Shown here: in pieces, positions 1 through 15,400 of the stretch
Position numbering within the stretch: the stretch's first letter is position 1
Layout of the letters: each line of letters begins with the position of its first letter
NCBI RefSeq assembly: GCF_964355755.1
Contig: NC_092680.1
Span: 5,435,001-5,495,000, forward strand
Direction: 5' to 3'
Length of the DNA stretch: 60,000 nucleotides
DNA from: Antedon mediterranea
Lineage: Eukaryota; Echinodermata; Crinoidea; Comatulida; Antedonidae
Notes under the pieces: model-generated
Seen by the model: the letters and a program-made list of their open reading frames with translations, nothing else
Told to the model about the DNA's origin: nothing
The model's database searches: none
Position numbers and translations under genes: made by a program

Positions 1-1156
1 TTAAATCATAAGTCAATATGACTAATACTTCTATGCTGCTTTTAAGCAAACTATACATTGAAATTTAAATGGTTATCATAGCTAAAAACGACTTTATTCA
101 CTGGCAAAGTGTCACGTATACATAATATAATTGTAATTAGCAAAATGAGCAAACCAAATTTTAGCTGGAAATTTATTAATCAGATATAACAAGTTAAATT
201 TACAGAATAGGCGGATCAACACTTAGTAGTACTGTACCTTTGCTAGATTTTTTTCTCACAAAATTGGCAATCTGCAAATGTTAATTATAGCATGGCCCAT
301 GCTCCAGGAGCTATAACATTAATGTTATATTACAGAACCATTATTAAAAATCTACTGAACAATATACTAAACAACAACAACACTTGCTAGAGTGAATTCT
401 AAGTACTGATTATAATGTTTTGCTTCATCAACTACAATTATAACTTATAACAATTTCGAGAAAAAAAAATCATGTTCTTGTGCTGTAGCCAATAAATTAT
501 TGATTTAGTTATTTGCATCCTTTGGTATTATTTGTACAATCATGGTGTGCAAACGCATGTCCCTGTGCTATATACTGTATTTGTTTCAAATACATTATCG
601 TATTGTAATTTTTTGGAATTATATTATTTGAATTATGGTTCATCATGGAAATATTGATGACTATTCGCACGACATTGTCTATATAGATTTCTTAAAAGAT
701 ATATTAATAACGTATATAATAGTAATTTTGTTTGAACGATTAGATTAGATTTTTTTTGATTTTACATTTTTGTAGTTTTTTCTGGTTTGTGGTTTTTTTT
801 AAAATTTATTTTGTTACAGTTCTTTGGTGATTTTGTTTCTGTATTTATTTTTTTATGCACTTTGAGAATTAAAAATTAGTTAGTTGTAGTTGTTACTAAA
901 AAGCCTGGTGGAAAATGTTGTTTTAGCCCATGTCAAATTAAGCCATGGATTTTCTTAACCTATTAATTATAATAGAGTTTTGTTCAGTTATTGCAATACT
1001 ATTTGTAATCACCAAAGCATAACGATGTACTGTGCTATATCTTTTAACTGTATTGTTTCTGATTGAACGCAATCTCATAAAATTTGTTTTCCTTTCCTAT
1101 TATCAATATCTAAAAGAATAATATTATGATAATTTTATCTGCATTAAAACGCTCAG
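1..1156. other. AT-rich non-coding stretch, probably intron of the EGF gene
   Basis: No cysteine-rich EGF-like reading frame, signal peptide or other exon was recognised on either strand. The first supported exon enters at 1157 in phase 1, so the gene's start and signal peptide lie upstream of the window and this stretch is most simply intron. Confidence 0.6.
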
Positions 1157-3493
1157 TTGAAGATATCGACGATGGACCTGTAACTTGTGCCTCTTCCCCC
1201 TGTTTAAATAATGGAACGTGTCTGAATGTGACCGACAGTGCTACATATGATCCTGGCCGTCTGTATGTTTGTGTGTGTGAACCACAACATATGGGAGAGC
1301 ATTGTGAAAACTCGACAGGTACATATATACTATGAATTATATTATTACCATATTTGTTTATGATATTGATTTTTCAGTGATTCTTTTAAACTCACGATGA
1401 TCAAATTGCATTTTATCGAATGAATTATGGCCTGTATATTAAAGCAGTTTTCATCCGGTTTTTAAATTGTAAAAATTGTTAAATAAAATTATCATTCAAA
1501 TTTTGTTAAATTCTTTTACTTAAAGATGTATTGTCCCCCTGAAAAAATAATTCTTAAACTAAATTTTGTTGAATATTCCATTTTAATGTAACGTAATAGT
1601 TATCCACTTTTTTTGGTCTAAATTGGGTCTAGAAAAAGTGCATTTACCTGAAAAAATGTAGTTTAAAGCAAAAAATGGTCAAATTGGCTGCCAGCCAATG
1701 GATTTTTGGTTGAATTTAACCATTTATTTTGTCATTTTACAAGTGAAAACATTATTTTTTTTTTTCGTTTTTTTTTCTACGGAAGTGATTAACTTTATAT
1801 TAACTACAACATAAGGTATTCAAAGTCTGATTTAATTAATTTGATTGGACGATTGTGGGTCACATGGCGTGCAATAGTACGCACTATTAATTGATAAATA
1901 TTAATACATATCATCACCATTTATAGAACGAGTGAATGTTCGTGACTAATTCTGTTAATGTTATGCTGATATGATGGTCACAATAATAAATATTGAACAA
2001 AATACAATGTTATGGAGAGGATAATAGAACTACGTTGGCAGCAACGAGGATGATGAAAATAAGATGTTGATGGTGGTGAAAAAAATTAAGAACGTAATCA
2101 TTGATGGTAATGGTGTTCTTTAAAAGATTGTACAGTATGTGGAAGATGATGCTGGTGATAGGAATAGTATATAAGTACAATGGAATATTCTAGAATAGGA
2201 TTATATATCAAAAAACATTGTGAAAAATGATAAAGTACAGGATATGACATAAATTATGCTGATATCTCAAGAAATTATACTCTGATAAATAGCAGTAATA
2301 AAAGTTGATGATATGTAGCTTAATTTCTTACTGTAGTTCATAAGCGTTAATCAATAAAATAAACATATATTTCGCTGATTCTTGTTTGATAAATGGAACA
2401 TGCAAATTAAAAAAACTGAAGCTGACAGTTTGGTTTTCAGGTCGATATTAAAATGGTGAAGATGATAAATAATACAATTTGTTTTTAACATCTAGGAGGG
2501 GAAAAGGATTATGTGAACTGCGCATCTAACCCTTGTTACAATAATGGAACGTGCTACAGTGTACACTCTGAGGCGGATAGAGACCTGCTGTCAGGTCGTT
2601 ATTTTCTTTGCGTGTGTGAACGAGAGTTTAGTGGTATACAATGTGAGATTGCACCAGGTAGATTTACATTATATCATTGAGTCAACTTACACATTTTAAT
2701 TTTGTTTCATTTTTTTTTTGGTAATTCGGTTGAAATTTATATTTGCGTTTGGTAGTCTCAGATCTTATACCATTGATGCTTTGGCAATTTTTTAAATATT
2801 TCTTTCATTTTTCGGGGTTTTTTTTTCGTTTTGAAAAGTCTATTACCACTATAGTATGCACACCATCATTATATCTATATTGTGTAAGAGTGAGTCTACA
2901 GTATTTTGTATATTTGGTTGCTTGTACATTTCTAGACTTGATAGATTGTACAGTATTTTGCTTTTTGGCTTTTATTATTCAGATTCATCATTGATTATAT
3001 TATTATACATAATTTAAATAGTTACTGTATGAATGATGAACTGTAAATGACTTGAGCAAGATGTGTAGAATGGAAACATTATTGGAACTGTTTTTGTATA
3101 TTTCTGCTTGCTTTAAATTTTTTTTATTGATTTACTTGACTTTTATTGTAATAGGGAACAAAAATATGAACCTCTATTCTTTCTTTTTTTTTTGTGCATC
3201 CTTTCACAATTCCTTCATAACTTCCACTTTTTATTTTAACCTTTTTTTTCGCTGGTTGGTGACTTGATATTTTTTTACATTGGTAATGTACTCCACATAT
3301 AATTTTAATGATTATGTTTGTATCCCAGAACGGGAAAATGAAGAAGGCATAAATTGTACATCGAATCCTTGTGAAAACAATGGTAAATGCCATGATTTAG
3401 TAACCGAAGAAGAGAAAAATCTCTACCCTGGTCGCTCATATATTTGTGAATGTGAAGCCGGTTTTATTGGAAAAAATTGTGAAAACAAAACAG
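1157..3493 (+). CDS. First three EGF exons, long-loop subtype
   Basis: Three consecutive exons of 162, 162 and 165 bp (1157-1318, 2496-2657, 3329-3493) each encode one six-cysteine EGF module. All have an extended loop between cysteines 3 and 4 ending in a Pro-Gly-Arg or Ser-Gly-Arg step just before the Cys-x-Cys pair. The other EGF exons are 108-135 bp and lack this insert. Near-equal length and shared insert imply recent local exon duplication. None has the Asp-x-Asp/Asn-Glu start of calcium-binding EGF modules. Confidence 0.85.
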
Positions 3494-6400
3494 GTATCGA
3501 AATTATGATAGTGTTTTTTCTCCCTTATTTTTTAGTTTTGGGTGTTTTTTTATCTACCGGTATATGTTATTCATATTCCTTTCAGTTTGTTGTGTCTCGA
3601 AATGTGGTCCATGTTCTTACATTCATTTACAAACTCTCATGTATATTTAAGGGTATTCTTTGAGATAAAAAACATATGTGCTGAAAGAAAAATATCTAAG
3701 TAAGTATGTAAAGTACTGTGTAAGACATTCCAGAAAAATGCAAAAAAGGAAGATTTTTTTTTTCAGTTTATTCCGTTTAATTAAGTACTGTGAAAATATT
3801 GAAAAACCTTTTATTTTATTGTACATTCAGATGTACACAATTTTAATTTGTTTCGTAGAATCACATGTTTACTAATTAATGTTTTATTTATTAAGCTTTA
3901 TTTTCTAACTTTACGAGTGGCACATTTCTTACAGATGTTTCTAGCTGCGAAGAGCAACCATGTAGAAATGGTGGGCATTGTGGGCACACCCCAGATGGTT
4001 ATGTCTGCTATTGTACCGGTGGTTATTCTGGCTCACATTGTGAGGTTGAGCCAGGTAAATTGTTTAGGAGTATATGAGGCATTTCTACTATTAAGATAAT
4101 GCAGTGTAACCTCTCATTCGGGACACCCTTCCTTTGGGACACCCTCCTTTGCGACACCCTCCTTTGGGACACTCTCTTATGGGACACTCTACTTGGGAGA
4201 CACTCTACTTGGGACACTCTACTTGGGACACTCTCCTTGGGACACTCTCTTTGGGAAACCCCTATTAAGAACACACTCCTATATTATTAGGAAGACCGCC
4301 CTGAAGGTGTCTCCTTAGATAACATTGTAAAAGCATTGTCATGTAACTAAAAGAAAACATTAGGATTGAACATATGATTCTCATTTATGTTTAAAAAAAT
4401 TTATCAAAAGTACCAATTTATCAATTCCCTTCTATATAATAATTTAATTCAATAGTACTACAGCACATATCTTGTTAGCTTAAATTAACTTAGTTTACAA
4501 TTATATTTACATATACAACAGATCCTATCCAGGATCCCTGCTTGTCTGACCCCTGTCAAAATGGTGGTCATTGTGATAGCCAGTACTACTATTTCCGATG
4601 CGTTTGTCCAATTGGGTATGAAGGCGACTTTTGTCAGACACCAGGTATTGTACAGAATGGTGCATGACATCAAATGGAATGAATTTGTCCGTTTGCACGT
4701 TTTTAGTCTACACTTTAATGTATAAGTTGATATTACTTATAATTCCAAGGGACCTAATTGTTTAAAGAGGGGTGCATGACATAAAATGGAATGGATTAGA
4801 TTTGAAACCACCCCTTAGCACTTTCGCTACACTTGCAGATTGTATACTATAAGGAATATTACAGTACTGTATTGTTTCTAATTCTAATGAACCAGATATT
4901 TACAAAAGGATGCATGGCACAAAATGGAATGATTGGATTTATTTTTAAATTTTTGATCCCTCTGCACTTTTATATCTTACATTTGCAGAGTTATGTTAGT
5001 ACTGTATTTTTGTACTATTTTTTTGTGAACCAGTTATTTTACAGAGGGGTGTAGCCTATTCACCAAATGGAATGGATTCAAACGATTCGATCCTCTGCAC
5101 TTTTGTTTCCCTACACTTGTATCCTACTACATTGGCATATTACAGTAGGCCTACTGTATTGTTTTTAATTCTATGAACCAGATATATAGCATGGCATCAA
5201 ATGGAATGGATAGAATGATTTTAAAATCCCTGTACACTTGTTTGTAAACATGTACGTTGTAGGCCTTGTAATTCCAGTGACATGACAGATATCACTTTAG
5301 TACAGAGGACATCAGTATGGTTTGTGGAGCCTTAGGCCTACATTTGCGTTTCATTTGGAATTTATCAAGGTGGACAAGATGGTCCACTCTCCATCAAAAG
5401 TGCCTATGAAAGGTGGATGCATGGCCCACAATTGAATGAATGATGCACCCAATCATTTGCACTAATTTATATTAAAGTTCAGTTTAGTGATATATATAAG
5501 ATAATTTAGTTCATGAAAATAACTGTTCTTCTTCTAAACCATACTCCACCCATTCTAGCCTATACATATTTGTTGCTAACAATGTGTTCTCTAAATTCCA
5601 TTTAACAATGTCGATGACTCAAGTGATAATAATACTACGGTATACATTGGCAAAGCTATACTGTATCGCTTCCTTTCATTATACTTACACAAACAAAGTT
5701 CAGTTTACACAAATACTTTTTGAAGGTTGCACCTACACAGAGTTTTACAATAAGCATTAAACCACAGTACATTCCTGTATAGCATTGTTATATATTTACA
5801 AAAATAAGAATCTTCATTTAATTATTATTACACATTTTATTGGCATGTCATTATTGTGTATTGGTTAACTAGTACAATACTAGTCCATGGCACACCCAAC
5901 AGTACGCACATGCAATTGCTTAACTAGTACAATTTACATTCAGATTTAGTACCCTCTGTCATACTAGTCCATGGCACACTCAACAGTACGCACATGCAAT
6001 TGCTTAACTAGTACAATTTACATTCAGATTTAGTACCCTCTGTCAAACTAGTCCATGGCACACCCACCAGTACGCACATGCAATGGCTTAACTAGTACAA
6101 TTTACATTCAGATTTAGTACCCTCTGTCATACTAGTCCATGGCACACCCAACAGTACGCACATGCAATTTACGTTATTTGCTATGTCTGTCTGTTTGCTA
6201 CTGAATTGAACTGTTGATAATGAAGATTGCATTCGTAGAATAAACATAAATATAATCGTAAAGACAGGTTGTTTTCCATTGTGGACATGATGATGTCATA
6301 TCACTAACATACTTGTTTGTCTAATACTAGTAAAAGTAAAAGGTAAAGGTAATTATCTTAGTCCTCAAGCTTAACTGGAAACTGAGGAGATTCGGATTAG

Positions 6401-9400
6401 GCCCTCTACGGACCCACGGCAGCCAGCAGTGCAGCGCCTACCAGATCAGCAAACCGGGAGACGATCCCCTACTCTTTTCGATATCATAGATGTATAATGA
6501 AATTTTAATCAAAAACAATCTAAACCATTAAATTCTGATTTATGGCTTGGTTTATTTAGAAATCTCTTACTTGTAACCATAGAGACAATGTATAATCAAG
6601 GAGGTTTATCGTGCACGTTTCTAAATAAATATTATAGATCTCAGGCAATCCATGGAAGACACTTGCAAAGAAAATCAATATTACATTTCCTGTTGTAAAT
6701 AGACTTGTTGCTTTCTTAGCACGCTGCGTTTGTACATTAAATTAATGTACATCATAAAAAAAATATAATCTTGATATTGTATTTACTTTAACCTTTGACC
6801 TTCCTTATATTTTATGTATTACCGTCTGCACTCTATTAATGTATATAATTACAAGAAAAAAAATCACTGTATTTTATTTTTAGATTTTTTGTAATATATA
6901 AATTGAATTGCTATTTTTAGTGTTATATAGTTTTTATTATTTACTGCATTTGCATAACAATCTGCTACTTGGTATTACTATATATGTACTGTTAAGTTGC
7001 TCTAAAAACACGAATTTTATTTCTGCATGGCTGACTGTCTGGTTTCACTTTATTTGTATATACCAGATTTATTATAAATGTCTTTATCGACGTTGTTATG
7101 TGTATACAAGTAGAAGTTTTGAACAACATAATAACTGGTTTTATTTTTCCTATCTTTTTCTTTTCTGTCATAAATTCTTTTACAGTATGTGTAAAAAGAT
7201 TGTCTCAGTTTCACAATACAAATAATGTTTACTTTAAGTAAGATTTGGGTTTTTTTGAAATAATTTTTCTTCTTGGACTCAAAACCTATGCTGTTCTCCC
7301 TCAAATTAGAACTTCTTTGATAACGAATATTAATATTTATCAATTTTGGTCTCTTTTGGTTAAATAGCGGCACCTGAGCTTGATGGTAGCCTGTCACATT
7401 ATCTCGATTTTTATTTTGCAACTATGAGCATGTACTTTTTGTTTGGTCAAAACAGAATCAGTTTAAAAGTAATAAACCATGACAAAACGGTCATCGAGTA
7501 TGGCTGACATCACATCGCCCAAATCGACACTAATTAACTTTCATGCGATCTGAAATTAGAGAGTTTAAAGACCATTAATTGGAGGCGAGAACAGTGTTTC
7601 ACCAACTCTTTTTATATGGAATGTACATCAAGTTTGCTTTATTGTTCATACTTTGGTGTGTTACTATTTTTTTGATTAATAAAATTCGATTTCATCAAGA
7701 TCATTGACACAAATATGCAACTAACTAACAAATATGTACCAGAAAAGGTGAATTTATAATATAATGGAAAAATAATTGCTTCCTCCATTTTAGCGGTAAG
7801 TCCATGTGAATCAAATCCATGTATAAACCAAGGTGTTTGTAGTTCAACGTCTACAGGATATCAGTGTTACTGCAGATCAGGGTTTACGGGCACACACTGT
7901 GAAGGTACCAATACTGCGTTCCAGTATTTTTTCTAATATCCCTTTCACACTGAGAACATCTTGTTTAGTGTAGTTCTCACTGGTGTGAATGGAACTACAC
8001 TAAAGCATCATGCACTGTCACTGCGTTGTGGTAAAATCCTAACTTAATTTTGAATATAAATTTTAAATCTTATTATCACATCAAATGCAACAATAAATTT
8101 GTTTTCAAAACTTTTTATCAGCAAATATTATAGATGATTGGCTATATATTCTAAATTGTACTGTACAAAATTCAGTGTAACACTGAATTTTGCTTAAAAA
8201 CAAGTTTTTATCTCTGAATATTCAACTTTAAAAAAATTGGAATCATAAATACACTGGAACTCAATGACTTGTGAAAAACTTGTGTGAAAGGTTATCAGTG
8301 AAAATTGATGTTGTTTAGTAACATTGTTATGTTGGATTGTGTTGTAATGGTGATTTTTTTTTTGTATATATGGTTCAGCTTTTTGTAAATTATGACCATT
8401 ACAGTTATTATGTTTTATTTTAACAGTTTCAGTTTTTTTCTTTTAGTAATTGTTATTGCATGTATTCATTTTTATGTTTCATATATTTTTTGTGTTTCCC
8501 AATCATAAAAGAAATGATTGTGACATTTGTTTGTTTGTGACCAATATGCCTAGCTTACCTGGATAAACCAACAATATTAACCTGTTCTGAAAAATGAGAA
8601 ATTCAATGGCAGTGTCATCATTTATAGATACTACTGTTGGTTTATCTAGGCCTCGGTAAAGTTGGTTTTATGTGCTAACTGAGGGTAGAAACCCATGTTA
8701 TCCACTGTTGTTTTGTAATAGATTGCATGAAAATAGTAATAGTTTTGAACAGACAATCCATAACATTATACTGGAATCCAAGATTGACAAGTAAAATGTC
8801 TTGGTTGTTTGTTACTAATCATTTAAAAGTTGTTTTTTTTTAAATAACATTAGCTACACTATTATATTGTCTGCATACTTTATAGTGTACTTAGGCTATT
8901 TTCTATTTTTCTTTTTGAATGTGGAATCATTATCAGTACTAATTATTTTCATATTTTCTACTTTGCTACATGTATTAATTATTAATGTGTGAAATTAGCA
9001 GAATGTTCATAACATTTTTTGTCATTATATAACACATGACATCTAATTATTTATTGCCATGTAATTCCACTAATACAAAAAATTGAAAATGTAAAGAATC
9101 TTGCCAGAAGAAACAGATTGGTTTCAAACTCATGCTTAAATTTATAAATTCTCTCAATATGAGGGGTCTTGTTTGATAAGGTTGTAGTAATTGGTTTTTT
9201 TTTTTCAGAAACTGTGCTGCCGGAAAATCCATGCAACTCCAACCCTTGTATAAATGGAGGAACCTGCCTTAGCACAACTAATCATGATTTCTACACTTGT
9301 TCATGTCCGCCTAACTACGGTTTGCCAAACTGTGTTGCAATAGGTAAGGAGTGTATAATTGATTCACAATAGATTGGCTATTACTTCAGCCGATTCTCGG

Positions 9401-12400
9401 TACTGTATCTACTTTCGAAGTATCATAGGAATATTTGGTAATACAACATCACATGTGTTTCACATATATCTAATATTAACCTAATTCCTAACGTAACATT
9501 ACATCATACAGGCACCACATGTGATGCTGTATTACCAAATATTCCTTGATGATTCCTCGGAAATAGATAGTATGTGGAGATACAGCACTGGTATTGGGGT
9601 GATTACTTGAAACAATAATAATAAAATGCGGTGGTTTTGTAACAGTGCGGTGGTTTTTAATTGAGATATAGCATTTTGTCACAGTCACAGAATCAGTTGA
9701 AATCAATTTGAAATGCACTACTGTAATTTTATTCTTAAAGATGTATTGTCCCCCGGAAAAATAATTTTATTTGTTGTTGTTGTTGAATATGCCATTTTAA
9801 TGTCACATAGGCCTAATAGTTATCCACTTTGACCAAAAATTGGATCTAAACACATTTTATTTACCTGAAAAACTGTAATTTAAAGCAAAAAATGGTCAAA
9901 TTGGCTGCTGCCAGCCAATGGATTTTTGGTTGAATTTAACTATTTATTATGTTATTTTATTTTGGTTTTTTTATACGGAAGTAATTAACTTTATTAAAAC
10001 TACTAACTAACCTATTCAAAGTCTGATTTCAATTTCATGTTTTTGGGGAACAATACATCTTTAATGAATACGAATGTTCTTCATTTAATAGATAACTGTT
10101 CTCCTTCTCCATGTAATAATGGAGGTATCTGCACTAGCACTGCAAGTGGTTATGAATGTGCTTGCATGCAACCTTATATAGGAACTACTTGTTCAGTTTA
10201 TGGTAAGTGCACAGCCTCCACTAATTACGTACCTCTAAGGCTCTCCTTATATATTCACTACTACTGTAACAGCTGAAATAGTTTCAACGTACGTTCTAGC
10301 AGTGAAAAAATCCGATTTTTGATTTCGTAGATATCATAAAACTCGGTTAGTTCTAAGGCCGTGTTTCCGCAGCCAAAACAAAATTATCGGTTAATTGTTG
10401 GCTGCCAAAACACGGCCTTAAATACCTGATATTAAATGATTAAATATTAATTTGATTTTTTATTAGATGTCTGCCTTATGGTGATGCCTTGTAAGAACGG
10501 AGGGACATGCCAGATCATTGGCGAAGTATATCTTTGTACATGCGCCACTGGTTTTTCTGGATCGACATGTGAAACTATAATTTCAGGTATTTGTAAAAAT
10601 AATACAATTTATTTTATTTTCTTTTTCTGGTATCTATATTCTAACATATACTTACATGGAGTTACTCACTAGTTACTTAGTGTTACTGGAGCTTGTAAGC
10701 CTAGTTACATAGAATTGCTAAAATATGAAATGGAGTTATTCAATCAAGGAAGTACGATGTAGTTACATGTGTACTCAAACACAGAATTATACTAATGTAT
10801 TAATTATTATTACAGATCCGTGTCAAAACTATTGCTCTAATGCAGGAACATGTACTGTTGATGCCACAAGTGGACTAGCATCATGCCAGTGTTTATCTGG
10901 TTTTAGTGGTGACCGGTGTACTACGTTTGGTATGTGATAATCAATATTTTAGGTTGTTGTGGTTTTATTTAAAGTTCTTTTTTTTCAATTTACAAGATGT
11001 TGAATTATGATTTTGTTAAATACACTCACTAAAGTATGATTGTTACAACATCTGTTAATGTTTTTGGTAATTATTTTTATAGAGGCATGTTCCAGTTCAC
11101 CATGTCAAAACGGAGGTGTATGTAAAATATCTGGCCAAACCTATGAATGTGATTGTCATCCATCTTTTTCTGGCAATCAATGTCAAGATTATACACCAGG
11201 TACCAATCATTTTCTTTTGCGTAATACTTTGTTCCCACTAAGAAGTTACACAATATATAAGCGCTGCAAGTAATTTGACCAATCACAAGTGATGGATTAT
11301 TTTAACTTTGCTTGTCATTGGTCACCTCATTTATTGTGTCCTACACTGGTTTACTGAAGTACAAAATAGATATAATTTATACAACTAGATGGTACGCTCG
11401 CTTCGCTCGCGTACCATCTAGGTCGTTCCCACAGATGGTTCTCGAATACACAGTAATTTCAGCGTAACAAAACTGGCGATTTCAAATGTACGTACCGCAG
11501 GACTATAGGCCTATACATTGTCGTTTACAGAAACAAATAAATAGACACGATGATTTATGTAGTCAACTAAAATTAGCACCCTGAGAATTACTTCCGAAGG
11601 AGAAACTTATCACAAAATGAGTCCAAGTTTTTGATTTGGACTCATTTAAAGAAACCCAATTTGTGTTTTGTATGTAACATTAGGGTTGAGGGATGGGAAA
11701 GCGGATAGGTACAAAGAGGAACAATTTTTAAATATATTCTTTATCCACTCAGTAACGAAATATTTTTTTCATGTTTTATAGGCCTATAAATAATATACCT
11801 CTAAATACAGTAAAACATTTGCGATTTAATACTTTTTTTATTTTATTTATTTATTTATTTATTTTAAATATTCATTGTACACTAATTTTCCCCGTGTATG
11901 GCAAGAGATTCCTAATTATATTAGAGAACATTCTTTATTTAGTTTAGTTAAAACTGTCACTGTCATAATCGATTGAAATATTAAAGTACCATGTCACGAT
12001 ACACCACTACGACGTTTATATTTGGTAATTATTAATTAATACAAACGTTGAGAAAGAACTGTCAGTATAAAGTTTATTTGTATATAATAATGTGTTTATA
12101 TATCTAACAGTAGAGCCTATCCACAATCTCGCAAGTTTATTCTCAAAGGGCCCATATATTTACCTACCGTATGTGTTAAACCAAGGGCTCATAAATTTAC
12201 CTACAGTACTTGTGTTAAACCAAACTCTGGCAGACTGAGAGATTGGGATGTTCCATTCATCGCAAATCAATAGATTTGTATAATCGTATATTAAATCTAT
12301 CAAAATAGTATTTTTTAAAGAAAATCGGCCTGTCTTCAACATTATGATGGTGTACTCTAGCTGTTCAACCGGTTTTCAGCTATTAAAAACAATTATCGTA

Positions 12401-15400
12401 GGAGGAGATAGGAAAATGCGAAGCCTCCTCGCATTTTTGTGGCGGGTATTTTTCAAGACGGACATCCATTATACAGTGTATACCACGGTCGGAAAACACC
12501 CCTATTTGGGGCAAATCTTGGAACCTAAATTCGTTTTAACCGTCAATAACTTATTATCTAACTTAATTTAATTAGTAAACAGGGTTACATCAGGTGGTTA
12601 AAATCAGTACCGAAAGTACGAACCAACTTTATATACCATCGAGTAAAAATTATAGAAGTAAGGCGCGATTTACCGAATTTTGCCCTTACGTAAATTTATA
12701 TATAGATTTTCTTTTCTATCCTATTTTTCCCTGCTTTTTTATATCTTTCTATAAGCTACGTACATTTTGTGTTATCTGTGTGCTTTTAAGCAACTATCAC
12801 TGTTGTTTTTAAACATTTCAGACCCATGTTCAACCCATGGATGCACTAATGGTGGTACTTGTGTAGAAAATGGCAATAGCTATACATGTCAATGCCCTCC
12901 AGGGTATGATGGATTTTATTGCCAAACACGTAAGTTTAGTTTATGTTCTTTATATAAATAATTAGATTTATTTTTGTTTATTATGAGGAAAGCATTGTAA
13001 GTGAATTATGAAGCTAAACATAAAGTTACAGATTAATATTATTTATAATGGTAGAATGCAGAAATTATTATTATTTATTGGAATGTGTTAGTAAAGATGG
13101 CCATAGCAAAGTATTGCATGTCATAAACACGATAGAAGCTTTACATCCAATTTTCTTGCAAGTGGAATAAATTTATCCCAAATACTAAATCAGGAAGTGT
13201 TTTTTAAAAACTCGTAGTTGAACATCTTCATTACTAAGCTAAATACAAGATTTTAAAATAGGAGTATATTTCTCCAATGAATAAATTGTACATGTATTGA
13301 TTTTGTTATGAATAAATGTAATTATTATTTTAGATCCATGCTCGTTGCATTCCTGTATGAATGGTGCAACATGTGTACCAAATGGAAATACTTATATTTG
13401 TCAATGTCCTGCAATGTACACTGGAACAAATTGTGAAACATTACAAAGTAGGTTTTTATCGTTTTAAGAAACAATTTTTCCTTTACGAACAAAGGATTCA
13501 ATGTCAATTGTTGGAACAGATTCATTGTCATATATTTAAAATTGCTTCTAGGGAGGTTCGTAAGGTTTCCTACTAAAGACCAGACACTGAATACTAGAAA
13601 ATAGGCAAATTTAATCTTCTAGGCTGTCTAAAATAATTTCTTCAGTAGTCTTCTAGTATATGTGCTTGCATGCCTCCATTACTTAAAAACCCTTATTCTT
13701 CCTATGCTATGGGCTTAGTACCATAGTGTATGTTCAAAATGCTTACGTATTATTCTATTCATTTCTAGCTCCGTGTGATAACAACCCATGCTTAAATGAA
13801 GGTATCTGTTTGTTGGGAACGGATTCAACCTATACTTGCAAATGTGCCATTGGTTATATTGGAACAACCTGTGAAATAGTTGGTAGGTTATGTTATTTTT
13901 ACTCCTATAATGCCGTAGTCTTGTGCAATGAATTAAAAGAAAGACCGTTTAGTTTATGTGAACCATACTGTCAACTTAGTAATCCGTACCTTCACAAGTA
14001 TAATAATTCCTTATACCAATATCAGAAGTAACTTATAATGATCACACACATATAATGTATATCAAAATCTGGACATTTAAACTATGTACCAACATTGCAA
14101 TGATCGTCTGATTTTTAAGAAATGGATAATCATTTGTGCTTCTGTTTTTAACAGATTCAGTCTGCACTAGAAATCCAGATTTATGCAACACAGGAACATG
14201 TGTTCTACTTGGAGAGGGTACAAAAGAATGTAATTGCCTCCAATTTTATAGTGGTGAATACTGTGAAACTTTTACAAGTAAGTATTAGGAGTCCAAGTTT
14301 ACTGAATCATAAAACATATGCAAACAATCTCATAGTCTTGTGGTAGGAATCAATTATGTATATCTATAGACCATACAGTACCCGATTTGATTCGATTCGT
14401 GTCCAAACATAGTCCAAAAATAGTTTCATTTTTGCATCAATCACAAGCTTAGCGGACTGTGGATTTGATTCCAGGCCAGTGATATTGTCCTGTTTTTGTT
14501 GTTGTTTTTAACGTACAAAAGAAAAATAGAGTTTATAGAGTGTTGCAGTAACCATCATTTGCTTCATTTTTCCAATAAAAGAATGAGTCAAGAATGCAGA
14601 TTTATAATTTTGAACTGATTATAGATCCCAGTTACATTATTTTATAATTAATACCATTATGTTATTTGTATAGGTCCTTGTACAGATGACTTATGTCAAA
14701 ATGGTGGAACATGCATGTTAACATCAGAAAGCTATGTGTGCATGTGTGCCTCTCTATACATGGGTACTCACTGTGAGAACCTTGTCGGTAAGTGAAATAT
14801 ATTTGTATATATTAGAAAATACAATAAAAACGATACATATTACCACTGTAGCAATAAGAGTAATTTTTTTTTCCAAAAATGCTTCCTCTATAGCTTCTAA
14901 TATTAAATGGTCGTATTTCATTCATTTATTCTTTGACTTGGATATTTATAATAAATTAGTTTCTATTTTACGTCATTGAATTTATAATATTCACAATGCC
15001 TGAATTTGGGGTGAAACTTTCTTTTGACCATAAAATTATACTGGGTGCCTATGTACAATGGAACCCTTCCTTTAGGACACCCCTATTAAGTGGACACTTT
15101 CCCGTCAAAAGAATGAGAAAATACATGTTAATACTATAGCCAACCTCCCTAAGAGGAAACATTGTTGTGTCCCTAAGTTGCCTTTATGATTTTGTTTTCA
15201 TAATCAATATTTTATCTTCTGCAGATTCTTGTGTAGATGCTCCCTGCAAAAATGGTGGTACCTGTACTAGTACACCACAGGGCTACTCATGCGAATGTAC
15301 ATCTGCATACACAGGTGATAACTGTGAAAATGGTAAGTTGATTGCCTCTATTGCAGCTGGTGTAATGTTTTACATCACAAGTGTAATTTTATGTATATCA

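Noticed and set aside
4023-4290. Ser/Arg-rich and Leu/Asp-rich frames on both strands
   Set aside because: They read through the GGGACACTCT minisatellite and are not joined to any supported exon.
6908-7225. Hydrophobic 105-codon frame in an intron
   Set aside because: AT-rich sequence gives Phe/Tyr/Leu-rich frames by chance; no domain and no splice partner were seen.
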